Origin: Amycolatopsis rifamycinica
Lineage (GTDB): Bacteria > Actinomycetota > Actinomycetes > Mycobacteriales > Pseudonocardiaceae
Assembly (NCBI RefSeq): GCF_000695625.1
Contig: NZ_JMQI01000084.1
Location: 1 to 58,366 of the forward strand
Direction: 5' to 3'
Length of the DNA: 58,366 bases
Of the stretch, positions 40,209 through 48,866 are shown piece after piece (position 1 is the stretch's first letter; each line of letters starts with the position of its first letter). Below the pieces are notes generated by a model, which saw only the letters and a list, made by a program, of their open reading frames with translations, made no database searches and was not told the DNA's origin. The translations under genes and the position numbers were made by a program.

Positions 40209-41534
40209 GTGATCGAGCAGCTCCAGGAGTGGGTGCGCGGCCGGGACCTGGTCGGTGAGCTCGCGGACTGGATCTCCCTGCCGAGCGTGAGCCGGACCGG
40301 CGAGGGCATGACCGAGGCCGCGGCCCACGGTCTCGGGCTGCTGCGCGCGTCGGGTCTGGACGCGCGCGCCGTCGAGACCGGGGGCTGGCCCGCGCTGATC
40401 GGGACGGCGGACGGGCCCGGCCCGCACGTGCTCATCTACGGCCACTACGACGTGCAACCGGCCGGTCCGCTGGAACTGTGGACGACGCCGCCGTTCGAGC
40501 CGACGATCCGCGACGGCCGGATGTACGGGCGCGGCACGGGCGACAACAAGGGGCAGAACCTCGCGCAACTGCTGGGGCTGCGTGCCCTGCGGGACCTGAC
40601 CGGCGGATTCCCCTGCCGTGTCACGGTGTTGCTCGACGGCGAGGAGGAGATCGGCAGCCCCAACCTGGCCACGGCCGTCCGCGAGGTCGGCCGGCCCGAC
40701 CTGGTGGTCTGGAGCGACGGGCCGGTGCACGACTCGGGCCGGGCGTGCGTGGTCCTCGGCATGCGCGGGATCCTGATGTTCGAACTGCGGGCGCGGGGCG
40801 CGAACCGGCCGTTGCACTCGGGACACTGGGGCGGCGTCGCGCCGAACCCGGCGTGGGCGCTGGTCCAGCTGCTGGCCACGATGCGGACGGCGGACGGGAC
40901 CGTGACCGTGCCCGGGTTCGCCGACGACGTCGCGCCGCTGACCGACGGCCAGCGCGCCGCGCTGGCCGATCTTCCGGTGGACGTGGCGGGAACACTCGAC
41001 GCGATCGGGGCGACCGGCATGGAACCACCGGCCGGGCTGGGCTTCCACGAACGCCTGGTCGTGCCGACGCTCACGGTCAATTCGCTGAGCTGCGAGGATT
41101 CCGGCGACCACCGGGCGGTGATCCCCGACGTCGCCATCGCCCGGTGCGAGGCCCGGCTGGTCGCCGGCCAGACCCCGGCGCAGGTCGCCGAGGCCCTCCG
41201 GCGGCACGTCGCGAAGTACGCTCCCGACGTCGAGTTCGTGCCGGACGCGGCCGTGGCGCCGTCCACCACGCTGCCCGAAACCCCCTACACCGCCACGATT
41301 CTCCAGGCCGTCGAGGACGCGCTCGGGCACCGGCCGCTGCTGGTTCCGTCGATCGGGGGAAGCCTGCCGATCGCCGTGCTCAGCGACGGGCTCGCCTGTC
41401 CCTGTTACGGCGTGCCGCTGGCCAACGTCGACGAGGCCAACCACGCCCCCGACGAGAACCTCGACCTCGACTGGTTCCACCGGGGGATCGTCGCCGCGGC
41501 GACCATCCAGCTCGCACTGGCGGCGCACGCATGA
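40209..41534 (+). CDS. M20-family metallopeptidase (dipeptidase)
   Basis: 441 residues from a GTG with GGAGG five bases upstream. Two-zinc M20 site: His79 and Asp81 in G-H-Y-D-V-Q-P, bridging Asp112 in G-T-G-D-N-K-G-Q, catalytic Glu-Glu in D-G-E-E-E-I-G-S (145-147), and the final His in E-A-N-H-A-P-D-E-N. The usual dimerisation/lid insert lies between. Expected to cleave dipeptides or N-acyl amino acids in the cytosol; no signal peptide. Coupled by ATGA to an S9 peptidase, so the two probably trim or activate the same peptide-like molecule. Confidence 0.92.
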   Translation: MIEQLQEWVRGRDLVGELADWISLPSVSRTGEGMTEAAAHGLGLLRASGLDARAVETGGWPALIGTADGPGPHVLIYGHYDVQPAGPLELWTTPPFEPTIRDGRMYGRGTGDNKGQNLAQLLGLRALRDLTGGFPCRVTVLLDGEEEIGSPNLATAVREVGRPDLVVWSDGPVHDSGRACVVLGMRGILMFELRARGANRPLHSGHWGGVAPNPAWALVQLLATMRTADGTVTVPGFADDVAPLTDGQRAALADLPVDVAGTLDAIGATGMEPPAGLGFHERLVVPTLTVNSLSCEDSGDHRAVIPDVAIARCEARLVAGQTPAQVAEALRRHVAKYAPDVEFVPDAAVAPSTTLPETPYTATILQAVEDALGHRPLLVPSIGGSLPIAVLSDGLACPCYGVPLANVDEANHAPDENLDLDWFHRGIVAAATIQLALAAHA

Positions 41535-43285
41535 CCGTCTGGGGCGCGTGGCCCGCGAAAGAAGGTTTCGCCTACGTCAGCGACGAATCCGGCCGGCCGC
41601 AGCCGTGGTTCCAGACCTGGGCGGGGGAGCGGCGGATGTTCCCGATCGACGGCGCGGTCACCCGGCTGGCGTGGCGGCCCGACGAGACCCGCCTGCTCGT
41701 CGTGGCGGATGTGACCGGCGGCCAGGACTACCGGCTGGCCGAACTCGATCCGGCCACGGGCGCGGTGGAGTGGCTGGCGGCCGAACCGGGTGTCCGGCGT
41801 GAGATCGGCGTGCCGTACTCGAGCGCGAGCCGGCCCTACAGCCCGGATGGCCGCCTGCTCGCGTACGCGACCAGCGCGCGTGACATCACCTGTTTGGACG
41901 TCTACGTGCGGGACCTCGCGACCGGGGAGTCCCGGATGGTCCTGGAGGGCGACGACCGGTACGTGCCGGTGTGCTTCTCGCCGGACTCGAGGTTCCTGCT
42001 CGTCCTGAAGTTCCACCAGAACACCGACCAGGACCTGTTCGCCTGCGATCTCACCACCGGCCGGGTCGAGCACCTCACCCCGCACGAGGGTCCGGCGAAG
42101 TACCAGCCGGGCGGCTGGACCGAGGACGGGATCTACCTGTGCACCACCGAGGGCCGGGACTTCCTCGGTGTCGCGCTGCTCGTCCCGGGCCGTCCGCTGG
42201 AGTGGATCGCCACGCCGGACGCCGATGTGGAGAACGTGATCGTGGGGCCGCGGATCGTCTGGGCCGTGCCCCGGGACCAGCGCACGGTGCTGTGCACGCC
42301 GGAGACCTCCCTCGAACTCCCGGGATTCGCCTCGCAACCGTTCGGCTACGACGGCTTCGTGCCGCGGTTCGCCGAGGACCGGCTGCTCGTCCAGGTCGGC
42401 GCGAGCGACCGGGCGACCGAGTTCTTCCTGGCGGACCTGGCTTCCGGCGAACTGCGCCGGCTCACCCGCTTCGGCGACGAGCTGCCGGACGACCTCGTCG
42501 TGCCGGAGACGGTCCGGTTCACCAGCGCCGACGGGCTGGAGATCGCCGGGCTGCTGTACCGGCCGCGCGCGGCGGCCGGTCCCGTCCCCGCGGTGCTGAC
42601 CGTCCACGGTGGACCGGAGTGGGCCGCGCTGCCGGTCCACGACCCGCTGATCCAGCGGCTGGTGCGGGCCGGCATCGCCGTGCTGGCGCCGAACGTGCGC
42701 GGGTCGACCGGGCGCGGGCTGGCCTACCAGCGGCTGATCTACCGCGACTGGGGTGGCGGCGACCTGGCCGATTTCGCGGCGGCCGCCGGCTTCCTGCGGA
42801 GCCTGGACTGGGTCGACGGCGATCGGCTCGGTGTCCACGGGATGTCCTACGGCGGGTTCGCGGCGCTCAGCTGCCTGACGAGGTTGCCGGCCTGCTGGCG
42901 GGCCGGTGTCGCGATCTGCGGGCCGGCCGACCTCGAAGAGGACGTCCGGGCGCTGCCGCCGACGTGGCGACGGCGGGTCGTGGAGTGGATCGGGGACGTC
43001 GACGATCCCGAGGACCTGGCGAGGCTGCGGGCGGCGAGCCCGCTCACCCACGCGGCGGACATCCAGGCGCCCTTGTTGCTGGCGCACGCGGAAAACGACA
43101 CCACCGTCGGCATCAGCGGTACCGAGCAGCTGGTCCGGACGCTGACCGGGCTGGGCAAGACCGTGCGGTTCATCCGGCTGTCCCGCGGCCATCTCCCGGA
43201 TGACCGCGCGGAATGGGACGACCTCGACGCCGCGGTCGTGCAGTGGTTCCGCGATCACCTCGCGCCACCGGTGAGCGGTGCGTGA
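41531..43285 (+). CDS. S9-family prolyl oligopeptidase-like serine peptidase
   Basis: 584 residues, ATGA overlap with the M20 gene. An N-terminal seven-bladed propeller (repeated Y-S-P-D-G-R, F-S-P-D-S-R type turns) is followed by an alpha/beta hydrolase domain with catalytic Ser439 in G-M-S-Y-G-G, Asp523 in A-E-N-D-T-T and His554 in R-G-H-L. No signal peptide, so cytosolic. The family includes dipeptidyl and acylaminoacyl peptidases acting on short peptides. Placed beside a biosynthetic cluster it could detoxify, mature or recycle the product; an inference. Confidence 0.92.
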   Translation: MTVWGAWPAKEGFAYVSDESGRPQPWFQTWAGERRMFPIDGAVTRLAWRPDETRLLVVADVTGGQDYRLAELDPATGAVEWLAAEPGVRREIGVPYSSASRPYSPDGRLLAYATSARDITCLDVYVRDLATGESRMVLEGDDRYVPVCFSPDSRFLLVLKFHQNTDQDLFACDLTTGRVEHLTPHEGPAKYQPGGWTEDGIYLCTTEGRDFLGVALLVPGRPLEWIATPDADVENVIVGPRIVWAVPRDQRTVLCTPETSLELPGFASQPFGYDGFVPRFAEDRLLVQVGASDRATEFFLADLASGELRRLTRFGDELPDDLVVPETVRFTSADGLEIAGLLYRPRAAAGPVPAVLTVHGGPEWAALPVHDPLIQRLVRAGIAVLAPNVRGSTGRGLAYQRLIYRDWGGGDLADFAAAAGFLRSLDWVDGDRLGVHGMSYGGFAALSCLTRLPACWRAGVAICGPADLEEDVRALPPTWRRRVVEWIGDVDDPEDLARLRAASPLTHAADIQAPLLLAHAENDTTVGISGTEQLVRTLTGLGKTVRFIRLSRGHLPDDRAEWDDLDAAVVQWFRDHLAPPVSGA

Positions 43286-43326
43286 ACATCGCGCGAAAGA
43301 GTGAAACGACGGAGGGGGATCACGCA

Positions 43327-43410
43327 TTGAGGAAAATAGCTTTCGCCAGCGCCGTCGAAGGTGAGAAGATTACACTCGGCACCATTGTCCACTCGGGACA
43401 GAATCGCTGA
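43327..43410 (+). CDS. Possible 27-residue peptide gene
   Basis: A TTG at 43327 follows GGAGGGGG (43311-43318) by eight bases, a stronger ribosome site than most genes here. The peptide starts (M)RKIAFASAVEG, has EKITLGT in the middle and ends HSGQNR before TGA 43408-43410. Codon use is AT-rich (ATA, ATT, ACA) compared with the neighbours. A longer reading could instead start at GTG 43282, overlapping the peptidase stop (42 residues). It has no similarity I recognise. It lies after two peptidases and before an exporter. An inverted repeat TGTCC-N5-GGACA (43386-43400) covers its end, so the element could also be a regulatory leader. Confidence 0.35.
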   Translation: MRKIAFASAVEGEKITLGTIVHSGQNR

Positions 43411-43557
43411 AACAACGCTCTGCCTGAACGTGCGCCGACCGGTTCGGCTTGCCGAACGAGCACCACCGGGCCGGTTCGGTGCTGCCCTGCCTGTCCTACG
43501 CCCTGCATCACCGGCCAGGACCCGGAAAATTCACCCCAGAAAGGATAGGCACAGAAG

Positions 43558-45024
43558 ATGCCTCCTGCAGTCGCCGGCGTCGAGACGCCATCCCGCCGAC
43601 GCCTCGGCTTGATCCTGGCACTGCTGGCTTTTGCCCAGTGCATTTACGCCATCGACTACAGCATCGTTTTCGTGGCCCTGCCCGACATCGGTACCGGAGT
43701 CGGTTTCTCGGCGCACACCCTCCAGTGGGTCGTCAGCGCCTACGCCGTCGCCTTCGGCGGCTTCCTGCTGCTCGGCGGCCGCGCGGCGGACCTGTTCGGC
43801 CGCCGGCGGATGTTCGCCTTCGGCCTGTTCCTGTACGCGGCTTCCTCGCTCGCCGGCGGGCTCGCGGACGACCCGGTGGTCCTGATCATCGCGCGGGCGG
43901 TGCAGGGCATCGGCGGCGCTTTCCTCGCCCCCGCAACGCTTTCCCTGGTCACCACGACCTTCGCCGAAGGCCGTGAGCGCAACCGCGCACTGGCGATCTG
44001 GGGCGGCGCCGGCGGCAGCGGCATGATCCTCGGCTCGCTGCTCGGTGGCGTGCTGACCGGCGCCTTCGGCTGGGCGTCGATCTTCTTCGCCAACGTCCCG
44101 CTCGCCGGTGGCGCCATGCTGCTGACGTTCCTGATCATCCCGAAGGACACCGACCACGGGACCGCCGGGCGCAAGTTCGACCTGCTCGGCGCGCTGACCG
44201 CGACCGTCGGCGCGACACTGCTGGTGTTCACCCTCGTTCAGGGCCCGGTGTCCGGCTGGACTTCGCCGACGATCCTGATCACCGCGGCCATCGCCGTGGT
44301 GGTGCTCGCCGCGTTCTTCACCCTCGAGAGCCGCGGCCGCGACCCGCTGCTGCCGCTGCGCCTGTTCCGCAACCGCAACCTGAGCACGGGTACCGTCGTC
44401 GTCTTCATCTTCATGGGGACGTTCGGCGCGCTGCCCTACTTCTACACCGTCTACTTCCAGACCGTGCTCGGCTACCCCGCGATGCAGAGCGGCATCGCGT
44501 TCCTCCTGCCGTGTGTGGGCGTGCTCATCGGCAACCTGTCCGGGGGGAAGCTGGCCACCCGGTTCGGGGTGCGCACCACGCTGATCGTCGCGCTCCTCAT
44601 CGGTGCCGCCGGCACCGTGGCCTTCGCGGTCACCATCTCGGCGACCGGTTCGTACCTGGGGCTGGTGCCGGGCGTGTTCGTCCTCAGCCTCGGCCAGGGC
44701 ACCGTGTTCACCGCGATGTACGCGGCGGCGACCACCGGGGTCGCGGCCGAGGACCAGGGGATCGCCTCGGGTGTCGCGTCGACCGGCCAGCAGGTCGGTG
44801 CCGCGGTCGGTCTCGCCGTGCTGGTGGCGGTCTTCAACTCCGGTCACGAGGGGCTGGGCGGTGAGGCGCTGCGCGTCGCCACCGCCGACGGCCTGCGCAC
44901 GACCATGTGGGTCACCGCGGCCGCCATCGTGCTGATCGTGCTGGTCGCGCTGAACTTCCGGCGGACCCCGGCGGCTCCGGCCGTCGAGCCCGAGAAGCAG
45001 GTCGACATGAATCCCGCCGTCTGA
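43558..45024 (+). CDS. DHA2-type MFS multidrug exporter
   Basis: 488 residues, ATG behind GAAAGGA. Fourteen hydrophobic helices. Motif A G-R-A-A-D-L-F-G-R-R-R after helix 2 and the antiporter motif C region G-G-S-G-M-I-L-G-S-L-L-G-G identify the EmrB/QacA drug:H+ antiporters. Likely exports the product of the neighbouring cluster or provides self-resistance. It is followed by a strong hairpin terminator and by the LuxR regulator transcribed in the same direction. Confidence 0.92.
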   Translation: MPPAVAGVETPSRRRLGLILALLAFAQCIYAIDYSIVFVALPDIGTGVGFSAHTLQWVVSAYAVAFGGFLLLGGRAADLFGRRRMFAFGLFLYAASSLAGGLADDPVVLIIARAVQGIGGAFLAPATLSLVTTTFAEGRERNRALAIWGGAGGSGMILGSLLGGVLTGAFGWASIFFANVPLAGGAMLLTFLIIPKDTDHGTAGRKFDLLGALTATVGATLLVFTLVQGPVSGWTSPTILITAAIAVVVLAAFFTLESRGRDPLLPLRLFRNRNLSTGTVVVFIFMGTFGALPYFYTVYFQTVLGYPAMQSGIAFLLPCVGVLIGNLSGGKLATRFGVRTTLIVALLIGAAGTVAFAVTISATGSYLGLVPGVFVLSLGQGTVFTAMYAAATTGVAAEDQGIASGVASTGQQVGAAVGLAVLVAVFNSGHEGLGGEALRVATADGLRTTMWVTAAAIVLIVLVALNFRRTPAAPAVEPEKQVDMNPAV

Positions 45025-45046
45025 TCCCGCGGCGCCGCGCAAACCG

Positions 45047-45100
45047 ATAAAAGGCGATTCCGCCTCGTGCCGACAGGTGCGGGGTGGAATCGCCTTTTAT
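45047..45100. terminator. Long hairpin terminator after the exporter gene
   Basis: Perfect 15-bp arms ATAAAAGGCGATTCC (45047-45061) and GGAATCGCCTTTTAT (45086-45100) around a 24-nt loop, with A/T-rich feet on both sides, so it can terminate in either direction. It begins 22 bp after the exporter stop codon. The palindrome ATTGTGCGCAAT (45099-45110) adjoins the right arm. Confidence 0.8.
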
Positions 45101-45220
45101 TGTGCGCAATCGGTGGCCGGGCCTGCGGCCGAACGGCCGGATCGGCCCGGCGTCCGCCCCCAAAATCACTCGGGTGACCGAAATATTTCGTCGGCGGCCG
45201 TGGAGGGATGACAGAAGTGG

Positions 45221-45260
45221 ACACAATTGGTTGACATTGCACACAATTGCTGTCTACGAT
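45221..45260 (+). promoter_or_regulatory. Strong promoter flanked by ACACAATTG repeats, upstream of the LuxR gene
   Basis: -35 TTGACA (45231-45236), 18 bp spacer, -10 TACGAT (45255-45260). The nonamer ACACAATTG occurs at 45221-45229 and 45241-45249, exactly 20 bp apart on one face of the helix and bracketing the -35 box, a layout suited to a regulator. Transcription from about 45267 gives a 250-nt leader before the LuxR start; the leader contains GTTGATCA twice at a 12 bp period (45299 and 45311). No other gene is evident in 45101-45517. Confidence 0.6.
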
Positions 45261-45517
45261 GGAAAACGGTTCGAAGTTGACGGAGCCTTGGGGGGTTCGT
45301 TGATCAGATCGTTGATCAATCTCTGAAAGATCAATGCGGGACCCCGTTGTTCGCGCGCGCCTGGTTGGCTGCGCATGGTGGGCAATGGCGGTCCGGTGCG
45401 AACGTTCCTCACCTCACCGCACAGGGGGAGTTCTTTGTTGTGCAGTCAATTCTCAGCGAAAACCCGAGCGACTCGCGCCGGCGTCGGCGGCGGGTGCTCG
45501 GCTGAAGAATCGGCCGA

Positions 45518-47302
45518 ATGGCGGATTTCCGGATTGGCTTTCCGCAATTCGAAGGAAACGCACGCCGGTGGAAACCCGTCCCGGTGGCTGTCCGGGCCGC
45601 CGGGCATGACGGCGACCGCGCTCTCGCCGGCCGGACGGGTCCGGTGATCGCCGGTTCGGGGCTCGGCCACGTCCGGTCGCCGGGCTCGGACGCGGGTTCC
45701 CCGGCCGGAGCCCTCGACACGGTGCCGCGGCAGGGCAGGCTGCTCCCCGAGGCGCGGCGCGTGCTGGTCAATGTGCACCTCGACCTGGCCGAGGCCGTGG
45801 CGACGTCGGCGCAGAGCCGCCACGGCGAAGCCGGCGTGGCCGACCTGCTCGCGGCCGAAGTGCTGGTGCGGCGGGGCCTGTACAAGTACGCGGGCGAGGT
45901 CCTGCCCGACCGGCCGCCGGGCACCGCCCCGGTGGCGCGCCGCACCCGGTGGGCCGTGACCGCGGCGGCCATCCAGTACTGGGGAGCGGGCGACGTCGAG
46001 GCCGCGCAGCGGGTGCTGCGCGATGTCGGCAGCCCGGTGGCCGAGGCGCACCGGGCCGGCTTGCTGCTGCTGGACGGCCGGACCCGCGCGGCGCTGGCCG
46101 CGGGCGAGGAGGTGCTGCGCGACCGGCCGGTCCCCGACGGGGCGCTCCGGCCCGCGGTGCCCACCGTGGTCGTCGCGGCCGGCCTGGCCGGCCGGTTCGA
46201 CCAGGCGCTGGCGGCCGTCGACCGGGCCGGCGCGGGCCGCACCGGGTTCGCCGAGATCGGCTACGCGCACTGCTTCGCGTTGCTGATGGCCGGCCGGGTG
46301 CGGCCCGCGTTCCGGATGGCCGAGGACGGGCACCGGCGAGCCGTGAGCACCGGGAACATCGCGGAGGCCGGTGGCTGGCTGGCGCTGCGGGGCCAGGCCG
46401 CCAAGGCCCGGGGCGACCTCGCCGCCGCCATCGCCGACCTGGAAACCGCGTCGCACCTGCTCGACGGCGGCCACACTTGCCTCCTGCTGGCGCCGTGCCT
46501 GGCCGAACTCGCCGTGGCCCGCGCCATGTCCGGTGACCAGGCCGGCGCCCACGAGGCCCGGCAGCTCGCCGGCCGGGCACCCGGCAGCCGCCTGTTCCTC
46601 CCGTGGCTCACGCTGAGCCAGGCGTGGACCACGGCGGCCGGCGGGGACACCACCCTCGCCGCCCGGCAGGCCCGCTCCGCGGCCGACGTCGCCATGGCTT
46701 CGGGGCAGTACGCCGTCGAAGCCGTGGCCCGCTACGACGTCGCCCGGTTCGGCAACCCCAACGCCGTGCGGCATCGCCTCGCCGAACTCGCGGACCTGGT
46801 GCAGGGGCCGGTCGTGCCGGCCATGGCCGGCGCCTCGGCCGCGATGGCCCGGTCCGATCCCGGCGCCTTGGACGTCGCCACGGCGCGGTTCACCGAACTC
46901 GGGATGGACCTGCTCGCCGCGGAGACCGCCACCGCCGCGGCCGCACTGAGCCACCCGGCCGCTCCGAGTCACCCGGCCCCACCGAGTCACCCGGCCGCGC
47001 CGGGACCCCCGGGCCCCCTCCCCAGGGTGATCGCGCGGCCGGACGCGGCCACCCCGCTGTTGCGGCTCACCGCCCCGCTGTCGGAGCTGACCAGACGCGA
47101 GCGGGACGTCGCGCTGCTGGCCGCCGGCGGATTCACCAGTCCCGCCATCGGGCACCGGCTGGGCCTGTCCGCCCGCACCGTCGACAACTACCTGGGCCGG
47201 GCCTACCAGAAGCTCGGGGTGACCAGCCGCCGTGAACTGGCCCCGCTGGTCGCCGGCCACCGTCCCCACCCACCCATCCACGCCGAAGGGAACCACCGAT
47301 GA
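45518..47302 (+). CDS. LuxR-family regulator without ATPase domain
   Basis: 594 residues from the first ATG after an in-frame stop; the true start may be further in, since the first 60 residues look atypical. The body is a helical, TPR-like array resembling the middle part of LAL activators. A low-complexity linker S-H-P-A-A-P-S-H-P-A-P-P-S-H-P precedes a C-terminal LuxR HTH: L-T-R-R-E-R-D-V-A-L-L-A-A-G-G-F and S-A-R-T-V-D-N-Y-L-G-R-A-Y. No Walker A motif is present, so it is a shortened LAL relative. ATGA overlap with the methyltransferase gene; likely the pathway-specific activator of the adjacent cluster. Confidence 0.85.
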   Translation: MADFRIGFPQFEGNARRWKPVPVAVRAAGHDGDRALAGRTGPVIAGSGLGHVRSPGSDAGSPAGALDTVPRQGRLLPEARRVLVNVHLDLAEAVATSAQSRHGEAGVADLLAAEVLVRRGLYKYAGEVLPDRPPGTAPVARRTRWAVTAAAIQYWGAGDVEAAQRVLRDVGSPVAEAHRAGLLLLDGRTRAALAAGEEVLRDRPVPDGALRPAVPTVVVAAGLAGRFDQALAAVDRAGAGRTGFAEIGYAHCFALLMAGRVRPAFRMAEDGHRRAVSTGNIAEAGGWLALRGQAAKARGDLAAAIADLETASHLLDGGHTCLLLAPCLAELAVARAMSGDQAGAHEARQLAGRAPGSRLFLPWLTLSQAWTTAAGGDTTLAARQARSAADVAMASGQYAVEAVARYDVARFGNPNAVRHRLAELADLVQGPVVPAMAGASAAMARSDPGALDVATARFTELGMDLLAAETATAAAALSHPAAPSHPAPPSHPAAPGPPGPLPRVIARPDAATPLLRLTAPLSELTRRERDVALLAAGGFTSPAIGHRLGLSARTVDNYLGRAYQKLGVTSRRELAPLVAGHRPHPPIHAEGNHR

Positions 47303-48114
47303 CCGCCATGAGCGACCTCGACAAGATCTCGGCCAACCAAGAAGGCTTCAACCTGCGAGCGCGGGCGCACCTGCAATCGTCGTACTACGACGTCGAGAAG
47401 TTCAAGCAGGGCCACAACATGCTGCGCCGGCTGGAACGGGAGGAACTGGGCGACGTCCGCGGCCGGTCCCTGCTGGAACTGCAGTGCCACATCGGCGTCA
47501 ACTCGCTTTCGCTCGCCCGCATGGGCGCGCAGGTGACCGGCACCGACATCTCGGACGAGGCGATCGACATCGCCCGCGGCCTCGCCGGGGAGCTCGACCT
47601 CGACGCGAAGTTCGTCCAGGCCAACCTCTACGACCTGCCCCAGGTGCTCGACGGCCAGTTCGACATGGTGTTCACCGGGTACGGCACCCTCTCGTTCCTG
47701 CCCGACATCCCCCGCTGGGCCGAGGTGGCGGCGCAGTTCGTCAAGCCGGGCGGCACCCTCACCATCGTGGAGATCCATCCGATCCTCAACCTGTTCGACT
47801 CCGTCGACGGGGAACTGCGCGTGGTCCGCTCGCTGTTCCAGTCCCGGCAGGTGCACCACGAGATGAGCAAGAGCTACGCGGACCGGATCGAAGACGAGGT
47901 CGAGGTGGAAAAGCACTCGATCTACGGCTGGCGGTGGACCGTGGAGGAAGTGGTGAACTCGCTGATCGCCGCCGGCCTGACGATCGAGCGCCTGCGGGAG
48001 GTGCCCTACGACGCGCGGCAGCGGCTCCCGCTGATGGAGTCCGACGGGGACCACAACTGGCGGATCGCGGGCGACCCGATCCCGCTGTCCTTCGCCTGCG
48101 TCGCGAGGAAGTGA
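47299..48114 (+). CDS. Class I SAM-dependent methyltransferase
   Basis: 271 residues, ATG overlapping the regulator stop. Rossmann-like motif I L-L-E-L-Q-C-H-I-G-V-N-S near residue 56, motif II T-G-T-D-I-S-D-E-A-I, and F-D-M-V-F-T-G-Y-G-T. Closest in layout to small-molecule methyltransferases of secondary metabolism. The usual motif I G-x-G-x-G is degenerate (Q-C-H-I-G), as in several natural product members. Substrate unknown; probably tailors the cluster product. Confidence 0.87.
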   Translation: MTAMSDLDKISANQEGFNLRARAHLQSSYYDVEKFKQGHNMLRRLEREELGDVRGRSLLELQCHIGVNSLSLARMGAQVTGTDISDEAIDIARGLAGELDLDAKFVQANLYDLPQVLDGQFDMVFTGYGTLSFLPDIPRWAEVAAQFVKPGGTLTIVEIHPILNLFDSVDGELRVVRSLFQSRQVHHEMSKSYADRIEDEVEVEKHSIYGWRWTVEEVVNSLIAAGLTIERLREVPYDARQRLPLMESDGDHNWRIAGDPIPLSFACVARK

Positions 48115-48122
48115 GCCGCGGC

Positions 48123-48794
48123 ATGGCAGATCAGATCGTGGCGACGCCGGAAATCCACGAGTACGTCCGCGCGGTGTCCCTGCGCGAGGACCCGATCCTG
48201 GCCGAACTCCGGGCGGTGACCGCGGGGTTGCCGGGCGGCACGGCCATGCAGGTGATGGCCGAGGAGGGCCAGCTGCTGGCCATGCTGGTCGGCTTGTCCG
48301 GTGCCCGGACGGTGCTGGAGATCGGGACGTTCACCGGCTACAGCACGTTGTGCATGGCCCGGGCGCTGCCCGCGGACGGCGAGGTCGTCACCCTCGACCT
48401 GGACGGCCGCTGGCCGGCGATCGGCGCCGGCTACTGGCAGCGCGCGGGCGTCGCCGAACGCATCGAGGTGCGCATCGGCGACGCGGCGAAGACGCTCGCC
48501 GACGTCACCGACGAGCGCGGCGCCGAGAGCTTCGGCCTCGTGTTCATCGACGCGGACAAGGCAGGCTACGGAACGTACTACGAGGCCGCGCTCCGTCTCG
48601 TCCGGCCGGAAGGGCTGATCGTCATCGACAACACGCTCTTCTTCGGCCGCGTGGTCGACCCGGCCAGCCGCGACCCGGACACGACCGCGGTCCGGGCGCT
48701 CAACGCGTCCCTGCGCGACGATCCGCGGGTGGACGTCTCGATGCTCACGATGGCGGACGGGATCACGCTGGTCCGGAAGAAGCCCGCTCGATAG
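48123..48794 (+). CDS. FkbG-like O-methyltransferase (CCoAOMT family)
   Basis: 223 residues, ATG 8 bp after the preceding gene. Cation-dependent O-methyltransferase fold: V-L-E-I-G-T-F-T-G-Y-S-T-L, F-I-D-A-D-K-A-G-Y with metal-binding Asp, and I-V-I-D-N-T-L-F-F-G. FkbG-type members of this family methylate the hydroxymalonyl-ACP intermediate to methoxymalonyl-ACP. The other four genes of that set lie just beyond the IS remnant on the opposite strand, so this assignment is likely but rests on context. Confidence 0.85.
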   Translation: MADQIVATPEIHEYVRAVSLREDPILAELRAVTAGLPGGTAMQVMAEEGQLLAMLVGLSGARTVLEIGTFTGYSTLCMARALPADGEVVTLDLDGRWPAIGAGYWQRAGVAERIEVRIGDAAKTLADVTDERGAESFGLVFIDADKAGYGTYYEAALRLVRPEGLIVIDNTLFFGRVVDPASRDPDTTAVRALNASLRDDPRVDVSMLTMADGITLVRKKPAR

Positions 48795-48866
48795 CTGGTG
48801 CGGTGGCCGCGGCCGGCGCCCCTCGCGGGGCGCCGGCCGCGGTCGTGCGCGGGTCCGGGAGCCGTC

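Noticed and set aside
39579..41528. A 649-codon minus-strand frame opposite the M20 peptidase
   Set aside because: The M20 metal motifs on the plus strand and its ribosome site are decisive; the antisense frame lacks any motif.
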